A stretch of 64,000 bases of DNA from Anaerobacterium chartisolvens (GCF_003337415.1 NZ_QPJT01000018.1:1-64000), one strand, 5' to 3'. Positions 8,430 to 18,663 are shown, counted from the stretch's first letter. Numbers and translations are program-made. The notes: generated by a model from the sequence alone, not told the origin.

Positions 8430-9005
8430 ATGGAACCGTCGAGAATTTTGTTAGCCATGAACAACGACACATCAATTAATAAGTTAAAGAACACTTTGGT
8501 TGAGAACGGGTATTCCGTTATTGAGCAAGCAAAGGACGGGCATGACTGTTTGAGAAAAGTAAGGGCCTTAAAGCCGGACATGGTCATACTGGACTATAAT
8601 CTTGCCTCCATGAACGGCTATGATGTGTCAAAGGTTATAATAGACGATAAAATATGTGACGTCATTCTTTTAATTACAGCCGCACAGGAGAGTCTGGTAA
8701 GTGAGGCCAGACCTGAAACCAGCTTTATATATATGACAAAGCCGATAAACAAGCCGAGTTTAATTAATACTATAGAATTAATGCTTAAAAACAAGAGGAA
8801 AATAAGAGAACTGGAGAGGGAAATAGAGGAGCTGAAGGCAAGCCTTGACACAAGGAAAGAGGTGGAAAAGGCAAAGGGGCTTTTAATGAGAAATATGGGT
8901 TTGTCCGAGGAGGAGGCCTTCAAGAGAATTCAGAGACAGAGCATGGATAAGGGAATTGCCATGAAGGAGATAGCAAAGGCTATTATACTTGCCTATGACC
9001 TATAG
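8430..9005 (+). CDS. ANTAR-domain response regulator (nitrogen-type antiterminator)
   Basis: 191 residues. The N-terminal ~120 residues form a receiver domain: VILDYNLASMNGYD holds the phospho-acceptor-type Asp, and TKPINKPSL the conserved Lys. A coiled coil (KRKIRELEREIEELKASL) then leads into a C-terminal ANTAR RNA-binding domain, VEKAKGLLMRNMGLSEEEAF...IAKAIIL. ANTAR proteins bind paired stem-loops in leader RNA and prevent termination. The position after glnA matches the clostridial glnA-glnR arrangement, so nitrogen control of glnA is a reasonable inference. The acidic pocket near the N-terminus is degenerate (MNND rather than DD), so phosphorylation may be altered. GGGGTG precedes the ATG. 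Confidence 0.85.
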   Translation: MEPSRILLAMNNDTSINKLKNTLVENGYSVIEQAKDGHDCLRKVRALKPDMVILDYNLASMNGYDVSKVIIDDKICDVILLITAAQESLVSEARPETSFIYMTKPINKPSLINTIELMLKNKRKIRELEREIEELKASLDTRKEVEKAKGLLMRNMGLSEEEAFKRIQRQSMDKGIAMKEIAKAIILAYDL

Positions 9006-9147
9006 CTATAGTATTGCAGGACTATGTACGGAGGGTAAAATAGATGCTATAGTATTAGAGAAGAGAGATAAGCAGCATATTGTGAAGTGACATTATAATA
9101 TTATTATTGTAGTGTTACTTTTTGTTTTGTCGGGGGTAAAATAATAC

Positions 9148-9879
9148 ATGACAAAGCTCAAGCCTTTAATAGGAATAACCGCAGGGTATGACTGCGGCAA
9201 AAATATGCTTTACTTGAAAGAGGGATATTTTGAGGCAATAAATAATGCAGGGGGGGTGCCCCTAGTAATTCCTCCCGTTCAGGAGAACGACATTTTGGAT
9301 AGGCTTGTGGAGAACTGCGACGGAATTCTTTTTTCAGGAGGAACGGATATAGACGCACTTTACTACAAGGAAGACAATTATCCGTTTAATGGAGAAATTT
9401 CTCCCTACAGGGACTTTTCTGAGGTTTATATGGCAAGGATGGCTGTACTGCTGGGTAAGCCGGTGCTTGGAATATGCAGGGGAATTCAGCTTATAAATGC
9501 GGCTATGGGAGGCACTCTGTATCAGGACATATACTGTCAGATAAAAGATAAGCCTTTGCTCAAGCATTCCCAGGAGGCTCCTAAGTGGTATGCAACCCAT
9601 GAAGTTTTTATTGAGAAGGGCTCAATTGTATGCAAGTGCATGGAAGGGACAACAGCCAGAGTTAACAGCTTTCATCATCAGGCGGTTAAGGATGTGGCTC
9701 CGGGACTTGAGGCAACCTCCGCTGCGTCAGACGGCATAATAGAATCTATTGAGGGTTCTGGTAAAGGCTTTATAGTTGGAGTACAATGGCACCCTGAATT
9801 AATGTGGCAGAAGGAAGGGATGTTTCTAAACCTTTTCAGGGAGCTTGTCAGGGCGTGTGGAAGGGTGCAGGTAAAATAA
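9148..9879 (+). CDS. Gamma-glutamyl-gamma-aminobutyrate hydrolase-like class I amidotransferase
   Basis: 243-residue peptidase C26 / PuuD-like enzyme. The catalytic triad is visible: Cys110 in LGICRGIQLINAAMGG, and His215 and Glu217 in GVQWHPELM. FSGGTDIDALYY and FHHQAVKDVAPG are also diagnostic of this family, which hydrolyses gamma-glutamyl amide bonds in glutamyl-polyamine or related catabolites. The enzyme is cytoplasmic. It lies 140 bp after the ANTAR gene and 43 bp before an MscS gene. The exact substrate is not evident, and no other putrescine-pathway gene is present. Confidence 0.85.
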   Translation: MTKLKPLIGITAGYDCGKNMLYLKEGYFEAINNAGGVPLVIPPVQENDILDRLVENCDGILFSGGTDIDALYYKEDNYPFNGEISPYRDFSEVYMARMAVLLGKPVLGICRGIQLINAAMGGTLYQDIYCQIKDKPLLKHSQEAPKWYATHEVFIEKGSIVCKCMEGTTARVNSFHHQAVKDVAPGLEATSAASDGIIESIEGSGKGFIVGVQWHPELMWQKEGMFLNLFRELVRACGRVQVK

Positions 9880-9922
9880 AAAGCCGACATGCTTAAAAAA
9901 TTTATATTGGCGGAGGGCGAAA

Positions 9923-10738
9923 ATGATATTAAAGGATATATTAGATAAGCTCAATAACACTATGTCAAGCCTGCCTGTCCCTATACAGGCTGTTATGAAA
10001 ATAGCGGGAATAGTTGTAGTTTCTTTTATAATTATTAAATTGGGGAGTATTATTATCACAAAGCTATTACACAAGCAGAGCCTTTTTAAATACGGAATAC
10101 ACAGCAAAAAAATAAACACCATTTTATCTTTGTCTATCAGTGTATTTAAGTATACTATATATTTAATAGCAGGCATCATTATTTTATCAGATGTTCTGGG
10201 ACTTAAGTCTATTCTGGCAGCGGCAGGCGTGGGCGGTATAGCGGTGGGACTGGGGGCTCAGAGCCTTATAAAGGATGTTATTTCGGGGTTTTTTATTGTT
10301 CTGGAGGATCAGTATTCTGTGGATGACCTTGTAACCATTGGGGAAATGACGGGTACTGTGGAGGATTTGGGGCTTAGAGTAACACGGCTGAGAAATTTCA
10401 ATGGAGATTTGTATATAATTCCCAACGGGGAAATAAGCAGGGTTACAAATCACACACGGGGGAATAAAGCGGTTATTGTCGATATTCCCGTTTCATATAA
10501 TGCCGATATGGAAAAAACCGTAGAGGCGGCCAATAAAGTGTGCAAGGCTGTGAATGAAGAGTTTTATGAGGTAATTACAGATTTAGCCAAGGTTATAGGA
10601 ATAACAACTCTCGACAGAGGAGGAATGACGTTAAGGGTAATGGCTAAAACATTGGCTAATGAACAATGGGGGGTTGAGAGAAGGATCCGGGTACTGGTAA
10701 AGGAGGAGTTTGACAGGGCGGATATTAAATTTTTTTGA
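9923..10738 (+). CDS. Small-conductance mechanosensitive channel (MscS family)
   Basis: 271 residues. Two or three transmembrane helices cover ~25-110. Next comes the pore-lining helix with the Gly/Ala pattern AAAGVGGIAVGLGAQSLIKD, then the MscS beta domain (DDLVTIGEMTGTVEDLGLRVTRLR and DLYIIPNGEISRVTNHTRG) and the alpha/beta C-terminal domain. It is a minimal channel like Bacillus YkuT that releases osmolytes on hypo-osmotic shock. The ribosome site is GGAGGG. It is probably cotranscribed with the upstream hydrolase. Confidence 0.92.
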   Translation: MILKDILDKLNNTMSSLPVPIQAVMKIAGIVVVSFIIIKLGSIIITKLLHKQSLFKYGIHSKKINTILSLSISVFKYTIYLIAGIIILSDVLGLKSILAAAGVGGIAVGLGAQSLIKDVISGFFIVLEDQYSVDDLVTIGEMTGTVEDLGLRVTRLRNFNGDLYIIPNGEISRVTNHTRGNKAVIVDIPVSYNADMEKTVEAANKVCKAVNEEFYEVITDLAKVIGITTLDRGGMTLRVMAKTLANEQWGVERRIRVLVKEEFDRADIKFF

Positions 10739-10800
10739 CAGGAACAGAATAGTATTAAGTAAAAATAAAATGAAAAAATTTACGGGTGGGGGTAGTTCTA

Positions 10801-11001
10801 ATGGCTGAAAGGTTTTTCATAGGAGATGTGGTAGAATTAAAAAAAGAGCATCCATGTGGAAGCAAGCAATGGGAAATAATGAGGACGGGTGCAGATTTCA
10901 GGATAAAATGCATGGGCTGCCAGCATCAATTGATGCTCCCCAGACCAAAGCTTGAAAAGAGTGTTAAAAAGATAATAAAGTCAAACGATCCCTTGAGATA
11001 A
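10801..11001 (+). CDS. DUF951 family protein
   Basis: 66-residue basic protein. It contains the DUF951 pattern GDVVELKKEHPCGSKQWEI, then RTGADFRIKCMGCQHQLMLP, with Cys residues (HPCG, CMGC) that could bind metal. In Firmicutes this family is usually found just after an MscS gene, as here, and often before chromosome-partition or ychF genes. The biochemical role is unknown. The start is ATG 10801, with a GGGGG site 8 nt upstream. Confidence 0.9.
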   Translation: MAERFFIGDVVELKKEHPCGSKQWEIMRTGADFRIKCMGCQHQLMLPRPKLEKSVKKIIKSNDPLR

Positions 11002-11218
11002 GCAATTGGCGGGTCTGAAACAAAATAGAAGGGCTGTTAAATTTGTATTATTTGCATGTAAAATATTACATATGAGATATTTAATGTTTTCCTATTGCTG
11101 AAAATTTATCTAAAATGTATAATTTATTTAAAAGCATATGACAAAATTCGAGCAAATTAGACAAAAATCTTAATCCAGCCTTTTTATTCTAAAATAAAGC
11201 TTATGGAGGAATATTGTT

Positions 11219-12907
11219 ATGAAATTAAAACTACGTGCAAAGCTGCTTCTGCTTTTTCTTTCGGTGATGCTTGCATTCGGAGGCATACTTTTTTTTGAGG
11301 TAAATATGCAGGTTTCTAAGATGGCGAATATCGATATTATGGAAAGGCTTGATGGGAACTTATTGCTGGGGATGTCCCTTATAGATCAGACGTATAAGGG
11401 GGATTGGGAAATTAAGGACGGCAAGCTTTATAAGGGTGAAAATCTTGTAAGCGGGGATACCTTTATTGTGGATGAAATGAAGGATAAGGCTTATGCCGCT
11501 TCTTCAATATTCATGGGAGATATAAGGGTTTCGACTAATGTGATTGCAGAGGACGGAAGCCGGGCATTAGGCTCAAAGCTGTCACCGGAGGTAGTCCAGA
11601 CTGTTTTGCGAGAGGGGCAGGATTTTGTGGGAGAGGCCGACGTTATAGGAGAGCTTCACCAGTGCAAATATGTCCCTTTAAAGAATAGTAGCGGTGAAGT
11701 AATAGGGGTTTGGAGCGTAGCCGTAAAAAAGAGCGATATAAATGAAAGAATAAGCGATATAAATTTTACTATCGGGATGTTTACTTTGATAGCAGAGATA
11801 ATAGGAGCAATAATTCTTATAATTTTTTCAAACAGGATAGTTAAAAATGTAAATTACATACTTTTCGCTCTTAAAGATATCGCCAAGGGGAATCTCAAGC
11901 GGAGAGTCAGCTTAAAGGTTCGGGATGAGATAGGAGTTATAGGGGACAACCTTAATTTGATGGCGGACGACATCAGTGGGCTGATAAGCAAAATTAAGGA
12001 AATGAGTCTGGCGGTTGCGTCATCCTCCCAGCAAATGCTGGCCTCATCGGAGGAAGTCAGCAAGGTGTCGGAGCAGGTGGCTACGGCTGTGGGGGAAATT
12101 GCAAAGGGTGCTACTGAGCAGGCATTGTCAATTGAAAGGGGGAGCTCCGGTATACAGGAAATTGTTTACGGATTGGATAAAATTGTACAGGACATGGAGG
12201 ACGCGGAGCAGGTGACCGATAAAGCGCTGTATGCCGTTAACGAGGGTGAAAAATCAGTAAGCCTGCAGGAAACAAAAATGCATGAGAATGCGGAGGTATC
12301 CGCAAATGTTGCCTCCGCTATGGATGAGCTTTCCCGCAGATCACATGAAATAGGCGAAATATTAGAGGTAATAAGGGGTATTGCAGGGCAGACTAATTTG
12401 CTGGCTTTGAATGCTGCGATAGAGGCTGCAAGAGCGGGTGAGGCAGGAAAGGGCTTTGCCGTGGTTGCCGATGAGATAAGACAGCTTGCCGAGCAATCCG
12501 CCTTATCCGTAAAAAAGATAGATGATATTATAAAGCAGGTGCAGTCAGGTGTAGAGATGGCAGTTTCCCAAATACGGAAGTCGGAGGAAATGTCTGAAGA
12601 ACAGGGCAGAGCCTTGCTGGATACGGTGAAATCCTTTAAGGATATATTAAAGGCAGTTAATTTAATAGCAGAGAAGGTTAAATTTGTTGCCGGTGCCTCG
12701 GAAAGCTTAAGCCAAAATGCAAAAGAGGCCGGGGATAACATTACCGGTATTGCAAGCGTGGCGGAGGAGACTGCGGCGGGCACGGAGGAAGTGGCGGCAT
12801 CCACTGAGGAGCAAGCCTCCATATCCAACCAGATAGCACTTTCGGCAGAAGACCTGGCAAGATTGGCATCCTCTTTGCAGAGCAGTGCCGAGAAATTTTT
12901 GGTATAG
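11219..12907 (+). CDS. Methyl-accepting chemotaxis protein with extracytoplasmic Cache-like domain
   Basis: 562 residues. There is an N-terminal membrane helix (~8-28), an extracytoplasmic region of ~155 residues whose end ([20 protein letters not shown]) fits a single-Cache sensor fold, and a second helix (~185-207). A HAMP domain ([13 protein letters not shown]...[12 protein letters not shown]) follows, then a long methyl-accepting coiled coil. Its tip [20 protein letters not shown] is the CheA/CheW-binding hairpin. The protein senses an external ligand, which is not predictable, and signals to the flagellar motor. There is no adjacent che gene. The ribosome site is GGAGG, 9 nt from the ATG. 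Confidence 0.95.
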   Translation: MKLKLRAKLLLLFLSVMLAFGGILFFEVNMQVSKMANIDIMERLDGNLLLGMSLIDQTYKGDWEIKDGKLYKGENLVSGDTFIVDEMKDKAYAASSIFMGDIRVSTNVIAEDGSRALGSKLSPEVVQTVLREGQDFVGEADVIGELHQCKYVPLKNSSGEVIGVWSVAVKKSDINERISDINFTIGMFTLIAEIIGAIILIIFSNRIVKNVNYILFALKDIAKGNLKRRVSLKVRDEIGVIGDNLNLMADDISGLISKIKEMSLAVASSSQQMLASSEEVSKVSEQVATAVGEIAKGATEQALSIERGSSGIQEIVYGLDKIVQDMEDAEQVTDKALYAVNEGEKSVSLQETKMHENAEVSANVASAMDELSRRSHEIGEILEVIRGIAGQTNLLALNAAIEAARAGEAGKGFAVVADEIRQLAEQSALSVKKIDDIIKQVQSGVEMAVSQIRKSEEMSEEQGRALLDTVKSFKDILKAVNLIAEKVKFVAGASESLSQNAKEAGDNITGIASVAEETAAGTEEVAASTEEQASISNQIALSAEDLARLASSLQSSAEKFLV

Positions 12908-12930
12908 TCGGAATTGCCAATAAAATATAG

Positions 12931-13028
12931 TGCCACTCTCGGGGTTTTAAATCAATTATATTTGACAGGGATAAAATAAGCCTGCCGTATAAAGATTAAT
13001 TACCGAAAGTGGCATTTTATATCCCTGT
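12931..13028 (+). other. Interleaved inverted repeats, candidate structured RNA
   Basis: Two inverted repeats interlock in the order A-B-A'-B'. A is TGCCACTCTCGG (12931-12942), paired with CCGAAAGTGGCA (13003-13014, one mismatch). B is ACAGGGATAAAAT (12965-12977), paired with ATTTTATATCCCTGT (13014-13028, with a 2-nt bulge). Both cannot form as simple hairpins, so the sequence allows either a pseudoknot or two alternative folds. It sits between the chemoreceptor stop and the htrA start. Confidence 0.4.
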
Positions 13029-13150
13029 TAAGTGTTTAATTAAGCATGGACAGTCCCTTTTTTGTTTTTGCGGCTGTATTGTTTTTATTATTAATTGAAA
13101 TAATATACAACATATATTGCAGGCTAAACTAAATTGAAAAGGATGATAAA

Positions 13151-14323
13151 ATGTTCGAAGAAAAAGGGAAGCACAGCTTTTTTAAAACATTTCTTACGGC
13201 TCTTGCCACTTCTCTGGGAGTAGGAGCTCTTCTGCTTTTTATGGTTTCGGGCTATATTTCGGGCGAACAGCCTAATACACAGGTGCCGTCTGCAGAGAGA
13301 CGTACGGATGAGCCTCAGCCTCAGCAGATAGCGGCGGAAACAAATATATCTCCCATACACTCGGCAGCAGATGTGGCAAGAACCGCCACCCCGGGTGTAG
13401 TAGGAATTTCGGTGCTCAAGGTGGATAGCCGGTCTCTTTTTGACAGTGAGACATCTGAAAGCTGGGGTGTAGGCTCAGGAGTGATTGTAAGCCCGGACGG
13501 CTATATTCTTACAAATCATCATGTTGCGGGAGGCAAAAACAAGAGAATAGTGGTTTCTCTTTTTGACGGAAGCAATTTAGAGGGAATGACTGTATGGTCC
13601 GATTCTGTTCTGGATCTCGCTGTCGTAAAGGTGAATGCAAGCAACCTTGATACTATTCCGACGGGGGATGCCAATTCTCTTCAAGTGGGGGAACCGGCCA
13701 TAGCAATAGGAAACCCCTTGGGACTTCAGTTTCAAAGAACAGTTACATCGGGAATAATAAGTGCCTTAAACAGAACAATAAGGATTGATACCGAGCAGGG
13801 CAGCAATTATATGGAGGATCTTATACAGACAGATGCCAGCATTAATCCCGGAAACAGCGGTGGGCCTCTTTTAAACGCAAGGGGAAATGTTATAGGCATT
13901 AACACCGTTAAAGTGACAAGTGCCGAAGGAATAGGCTTTGCAGTGCCAATAAATGTGGCGGTGCCAATAATAAAGCGGCTTACCGAGGAAGGGAAATTCG
14001 ATGAACCTTATCTGGGCATATTTGCATACGATAAGGAGGTAATACCGTACTTAAATAATGCAATCAGCTTAGACAACGGCATTTATGTAGCTAATGTGGA
14101 TAAGTCGGGGCCGGCATACGCAGGCGGAATAAGAGTAGGGTGCATAATATCCGAGGTAGACGGAAATGAAATAAATACCATGATACAGCTGAGGACATAT
14201 TTGTATTCCAAAAGGCCGGGGGATTCTATAAATGTAACCCATATGATGGAGGGAACTCAAGAATTTGTAACCACCCCTATAAAGCTGGCCCAAAAGGACG
14301 GAGAGCAGAGAGTGACCAGATAG
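13151..14323 (+). CDS. HtrA/DegP-type membrane-anchored serine protease with PDZ domain
   Basis: 390 residues. The short cytoplasmic N-terminus is followed by one membrane helix (~15-36) and a polar linker. The trypsin-like domain spans ~75-285 with the triad His124 (TNHHVAGG), Asp155 (VLDLAVVKV) and Ser236 (NPGNSGGPL). A PDZ domain covers ~290-380 (GIYVANVDKSGPAYAGGIRV). It is an extracytoplasmic quality-control protease like Bacillus HtrA/YkdA. AAAAGGATG precedes the ATG. It appears monocistronic, ending at a double hairpin (14337-14391). Confidence 0.93.
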   Translation: MFEEKGKHSFFKTFLTALATSLGVGALLLFMVSGYISGEQPNTQVPSAERRTDEPQPQQIAAETNISPIHSAADVARTATPGVVGISVLKVDSRSLFDSETSESWGVGSGVIVSPDGYILTNHHVAGGKNKRIVVSLFDGSNLEGMTVWSDSVLDLAVVKVNASNLDTIPTGDANSLQVGEPAIAIGNPLGLQFQRTVTSGIISALNRTIRIDTEQGSNYMEDLIQTDASINPGNSGGPLLNARGNVIGINTVKVTSAEGIGFAVPINVAVPIIKRLTEEGKFDEPYLGIFAYDKEVIPYLNNAISLDNGIYVANVDKSGPAYAGGIRVGCIISEVDGNEINTMIQLRTYLYSKRPGDSINVTHMMEGTQEFVTTPIKLAQKDGEQRVTR

Positions 14324-14336
14324 GCTCCCGGACTTC

Positions 14337-14391
14337 ATTACCCGCAATGAGATTCACCCGCTGATTTTAAGCGGGAGTTATTGCGGGTAAT
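14337..14391 (+). terminator. Nested hairpin after htrA
   Basis: A perfect 12-bp outer stem (ATTACCCGCAAT 14337-14348 with ATTGCGGGTAAT 14380-14391) encloses a perfect 6-bp inner stem (CCCGCT/AGCGGG). The downstream tract is only moderately U-rich. It is placed right after the htrA stop, so a terminator role is likely. Confidence 0.65.
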
Positions 14392-14419
14392 GTTATATAT
14401 TTCGGAAATTATGGAAAAG

Positions 14420-14632
14420 CTTTTATATAGGATGCAATAAAGATTTTACAAACATAGAGGATATAATTGCTCACAGAAATTTTTAATAGCAACGAAAAGA
14501 CGCCTTGCGGGGAAATGTCTCACGGGTATGTCATCAGGCGCTTTTCTTAGATGTATTCCTTACGGGTCAAAAAAATTTCTTTCATCAAATTATATCCTCC
14601 ATGTAAAATCTTTATTGCTAAATATATAAAAG
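14420..14632 (+). mobile_element. MITE-like element, copy 1 (~213 bp)
   Basis: The ends are inverted repeats of about 30 bp. The left end contains GCAATAAAGATTTTACA and the right end TGTAAAATCTTTATTGC, with matching GAGGATATAA / TTATATCCTC further in and CTTTTATATA / TATATAAAAG at the outer edge. The interior has a second imperfect hairpin (AAAAGACGCCT ... AGGCGCTTTTC). A copy about 93% identical lies at 36347-36554, and one end occurs alone at 35333-35353. No transposase is encoded, so it is a non-autonomous element. The right end carries in-frame codons that make downstream genes look longer than they are. Confidence 0.75.
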
Positions 14633-14658
14633 TAATAATTGTGCTTATGGAGGGGTGT

Positions 14659-14952
14659 ATGGAAGAGATACAAAAAAATGAAAAACAAAGTGCCTTTGAA
14701 AAAGCTATAAGAGAGTACTTAAAGCAGGGGCAGCAAAAGCTGGAGAGTGATCTTGCGGGAACAAGGGAGGCCATTAAGCTGATAGCGGACGAAAAGACTA
14801 AAAATTTTATGAGAACTATGGATCACGGTTTGGACAGAGCAGAAAGGGAGTATCTCATGGCTCTGATAGTTGCCAGTATGCACCAGTCCTTCTGCTACGG
14901 GTACGGAATAGGCAAAATAGAGGGTAAGACCAATAACAAGGTTTTTTTGTAA
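14659..14952 (+). CDS. Hypothetical protein, 97 aa
   Basis: A soluble, charged, helical product (EEIQKNEKQSAFEKAIREYL ... HGLDRAEREYLMALIVASMH ... FCYGYGIGKIEGKTNNKV). No family is recognised. The ATG at 14659 has GGAGG 5 nt upstream. The open frame continues upstream into the adjacent MITE, but that part is not expected to be translated. The gene lies alone between the MITE and the ilv leader. Confidence 0.6.
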   Translation: MEEIQKNEKQSAFEKAIREYLKQGQQKLESDLAGTREAIKLIADEKTKNFMRTMDHGLDRAEREYLMALIVASMHQSFCYGYGIGKIEGKTNNKVFL

Positions 14953-15010
14953 TTACATATCGGAATCATCAGAAAGCGTAAAAAACGTATGCTTAAGAAT
15001 AAAAAACGTG

Positions 15011-15039
15011 TTGACATGAGTTCGCGGCACTGGTAAAAT
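15011..15039 (+). promoter_or_regulatory. Sigma-A promoter of the ilv/leu operon
   Basis: TTGACA (15011-15016), a 17-bp spacer and TAAAAT (15034-15039), just upstream of the T-box leader. Confidence 0.7.
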
Positions 15040-15046
15040 ATTATAC

Positions 15047-15436
15047 AATTATACTTTGGCTAATGTATCATGGATAATGGGCTGTAGGTTTGATAACTAT
15101 AGTTAAAGGCTATGAAGGAACAAAGATGCACATAATTGTATAAGAGAGCCGGTGGGTGGTGCAAACCGGTACAATAAGTGTATGAATAACTCGATCCTGA
15201 GCTTCATTGTCGAAGCGCTAAAAAGGGCTTAGTGCCTTTATTCTAAGTAGACAATGACGTTGAACTACGTTACAGTTTCAAGTAATTAATAAAGATGCTT
15301 GTCCTAGGGCATATAGGCTCTTTATTATACTTATTGAGGGTATATCGGTGACGGTATGCTTAAATAGGGTGGTACCACGTGGAATGTGAAGCTCCTCGTC
15401 CCTGCGTCAGTTTGCTGCAGGAATGAGGTTTTTTTA
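15047..15436 (+). ncRNA. T-box leader riboswitch (probable leucine specifier)
   Basis: The leader contains the T-box core AGGGTGGTACCACG (15366-15379), which pairs with the tRNA acceptor end in the antiterminator. It also has a Stem I with the conserved apical pattern AGAGAGCCGGTGGGTGG and a base pairing ATGAAG with CTTCAT. The 3' side of the specifier loop reads GAATAACTCGATCC: CTC (15190-15192) fits a Leu specifier, and ATC (15194-15196, Ile) is the nearby alternative. Binding of uncharged tRNA would stabilise the antiterminator and switch on ilvB-ilvN-ilvC-leuA-cimA. Confidence 0.9.
15394..15435 (+). terminator. T-box-controlled leader terminator
   Basis: CCTCGTCCCTGC (15394-15405) pairs with GCAGGAATGAGG (15417-15428), with two G-U pairs, followed by seven T. 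This is the competing terminator of the T-box leader, ending 19 bp before ilvB. Confidence 0.88.
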
Positions 15437-15454
15437 TTATAAAGGATGGTAGGT

Positions 15455-17083
15455 ATGATATTAACTGGTTCAAAAGTTATGGTAAAGTCACTCGAAATGG
15501 AAGGTGTTGAGGTGGTATTCGGATATCCCGGCGCTGCCATATGCCCCTTTTATGATGCTCTTCTTGATTCAGGCATAAGGCATATTCTTACGAGGCATGA
15601 GCAGGGAGCGGCCCATGCCGCAAGCGGGTACGCCAGAGTCACGGGAAAGATGGGTGTTTGTATAGCCACATCTGGGCCGGGAGCTACAAACCTTATAACG
15701 GGAATAGCAACTGCATATATGGATTCCATACCTATGGTTGCGATAACGGGGCAGGTGTCTTCGGAGCTGATAGGAAGAGATGTGTTTCAGGAGGTAGATA
15801 TTACGGGAGCGGCTGCCCCTTTTTGCAAGCACAGCTATCTTGTTAAGGACACAGGAGAATTGCCGAGGGTTATAAAGGAGGCTTTCCATATAGCTTCAAC
15901 TGGAAGGCCGGGGCCTGTGCTGATTGACGTTCCTATTGATGTGCAGTTAAGAGAAATTGATTTTAAGTATCCCGAAACAGTGGACATAAAGGGATATAAG
16001 CCAACGTATAAAGGGCATATGATGCAGATTAAAAAAATAGCAGATGCCGTAAAAAAAGCAAAAGCTCCTGTAATATGTGCAGGCGGAGGGGTTATATACG
16101 CGGATGCCTCCGAGGAGCTTAAGAAGCTTGTTGAAAGCTGCCGGATACCTGTTACCACCACCTTGATGGGAATAGGAGTAATTCCCTCAGGGCATGAGCT
16201 GAATATGGGTATGCTTGGATCTCATGGGGTTTTTGCCGCAAACTATGCCATACATAACGCCGACCTTGTTATAATTATGGGTGCAAGGGTAGGGGACAGG
16301 GCTATGGCGACAGCGGATAAGGTGGCGGAAAAGGCTCAAATTGTGCATATTGATATAGATCCTGCGGAGATAGGCAAAAATATAGATGTTACAATTCCTG
16401 TTGTGGGTGATGTAAAACTTATACTGGAGGAGCTGCTGCAAATTGCAGAGCCCGGAGACACAAGCAAATGGGTGCAGGACATAAAAGAGATAAAAAATGC
16501 ACATCCTTTGAGGAACAGGAGCTGCGGCGATTACAGCCATGTAAAACCTCAGTATGTGCTGTCGCTTCTGTCGGAGCTGGTCGGGGAGGATGATGTTGTT
16601 ACCACAGAGGTTGGTCAGAATCAGATTTGGACCGCAAATTATTTTCAGGTGAAGAAGCCCAGGGGTCTTATAACCTCAGGGGGTCTTGGCACTATGGGCT
16701 ATGGACTTCCGGCGGGAGTAGGAGCAAAAATAGGAAGGCCTGATGCTAAGGTTATAGTAATAGGAGGAGACGGAAGCTTCCAAATGTCTATTCAGGAGCT
16801 TGGAACAATAAAGCAAAACAAGCTTGGGGTCAAAATAATCATATTTAACAACTCAAGGCTTGGGATGGTTAGAGAGCTTCAGAAGCTTAAGTATTGCGGG
16901 CGGTATTCACAGGTGCTTCTTGAAGAAAACCCGGATTTTGTTAAGCTGGTTGAGGCATATGGGTTTAAGGGTGAGCGCATTACATCGAATTATGAGGTGG
17001 AAGAGGCTTTAAAAAGGCTCCTTAAGGACGACGGAGCGTATTTGCTTGAATGTATCGTTGATCCGGAGGAGTCTACTTTATAA
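15455..17083 (+). CDS. ilvB: Acetolactate synthase, large (catalytic) subunit
   Basis: 542-residue ThDP-dependent enzyme. It makes acetolactate from two pyruvates, or acetohydroxybutyrate from pyruvate plus 2-oxobutyrate. The N-terminal ThDP-binding domain has the catalytic Glu in ILTRHEQGAAHAASGYAR and the motif FGYPGAA. The central FAD/regulatory domain follows, and the C-terminal ThDP domain has GGDGSFQMSIQEL...NNSRLGMVRE. The start is ATG 15455, 9 nt after AAAGG; the ATG at 15446 abuts the ribosome site. It is the first gene of the T-box-controlled operon, with its regulatory subunit following. Confidence 0.97.
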   Translation: MILTGSKVMVKSLEMEGVEVVFGYPGAAICPFYDALLDSGIRHILTRHEQGAAHAASGYARVTGKMGVCIATSGPGATNLITGIATAYMDSIPMVAITGQVSSELIGRDVFQEVDITGAAAPFCKHSYLVKDTGELPRVIKEAFHIASTGRPGPVLIDVPIDVQLREIDFKYPETVDIKGYKPTYKGHMMQIKKIADAVKKAKAPVICAGGGVIYADASEELKKLVESCRIPVTTTLMGIGVIPSGHELNMGMLGSHGVFAANYAIHNADLVIIMGARVGDRAMATADKVAEKAQIVHIDIDPAEIGKNIDVTIPVVGDVKLILEELLQIAEPGDTSKWVQDIKEIKNAHPLRNRSCGDYSHVKPQYVLSLLSELVGEDDVVTTEVGQNQIWTANYFQVKKPRGLITSGGLGTMGYGLPAGVGAKIGRPDAKVIVIGGDGSFQMSIQELGTIKQNKLGVKIIIFNNSRLGMVRELQKLKYCGRYSQVLLEENPDFVKLVEAYGFKGERITSNYEVEEALKRLLKDDGAYLLECIVDPEESTL

Positions 17084-17147
17084 CGTAACTTAAAGGTTAT
17101 CAAAAATATTTAATGCTAATTATAATTACGGAATTGGAGGGGGACTA

Positions 17148-17651
17148 ATGCCCAAGCATACTTTATCGGTTTTGGTTGAAAATCATGCGGGAGTGCTATC
17201 TCGAGTGGCAGGCTTGTTCAGCAGAAGGGGATTTAACATTGACAGCCTTGCGGTGGGTGTAACTGAAAATCCCGATATATCCAGAATAACCATTGTTGTT
17301 GACGGGGACGAATATGTGGTTGAGCAGGTCAGCAAGCAGCTTAATAAGCTTATAGACGTAATCAAGATAAAGCAGCTTGACAAGCTTGACTCTGTCAGCA
17401 GAGAGCTGGCACTGATTAAGGTAAGCGCCAATGCGGCTACAAGAGCGGAAATTATACAGATAGTAGGGATATTCAGAGCAAATATAGTTGATGTGTCAAA
17501 AAATACCTTGACTATTGAAATTTCAGGAGGGAGCGACAAGGTAGCCGCCTTGGAGGATATGCTCAAGCAGTTCGGCATTAAGGAGATTGTCAGGACGGGT
17601 ACAATTGCCATCGAAAGAGGCAATAAGTATATAAATGTAAATGAAAAATGA
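17148..17651 (+). CDS. ilvN: Acetolactate synthase, small (regulatory) subunit
   Basis: 167 residues. The N-terminal ACT domain (~1-75) begins [20 protein letters not shown], then [10 protein letters not shown], the valine feedback-binding segment. The C-terminal regulatory domain spans ~80-160. It activates and confers feedback inhibition on the IlvB subunit encoded 64 bp upstream. The ribosome site is GGAGGGG. Sometimes named ilvH. Confidence 0.96.
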   Translation: MPKHTLSVLVENHAGVLSRVAGLFSRRGFNIDSLAVGVTENPDISRITIVVDGDEYVVEQVSKQLNKLIDVIKIKQLDKLDSVSRELALIKVSANAATRAEIIQIVGIFRANIVDVSKNTLTIEISGGSDKVAALEDMLKQFGIKEIVRTGTIAIERGNKYINVNEK

Positions 17652-17661
17652 TGAGGAGTGA

Positions 17662-18663
<1,002 letters not shown>

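Noticed and set aside
12166-12936. 256-codon minus-strand frame opposite the chemoreceptor
   Set aside because: Ser/Ala-rich antisense shadow of the coiled-coil coding sequence, with no ribosome site; the plus-strand protein is unmistakable.
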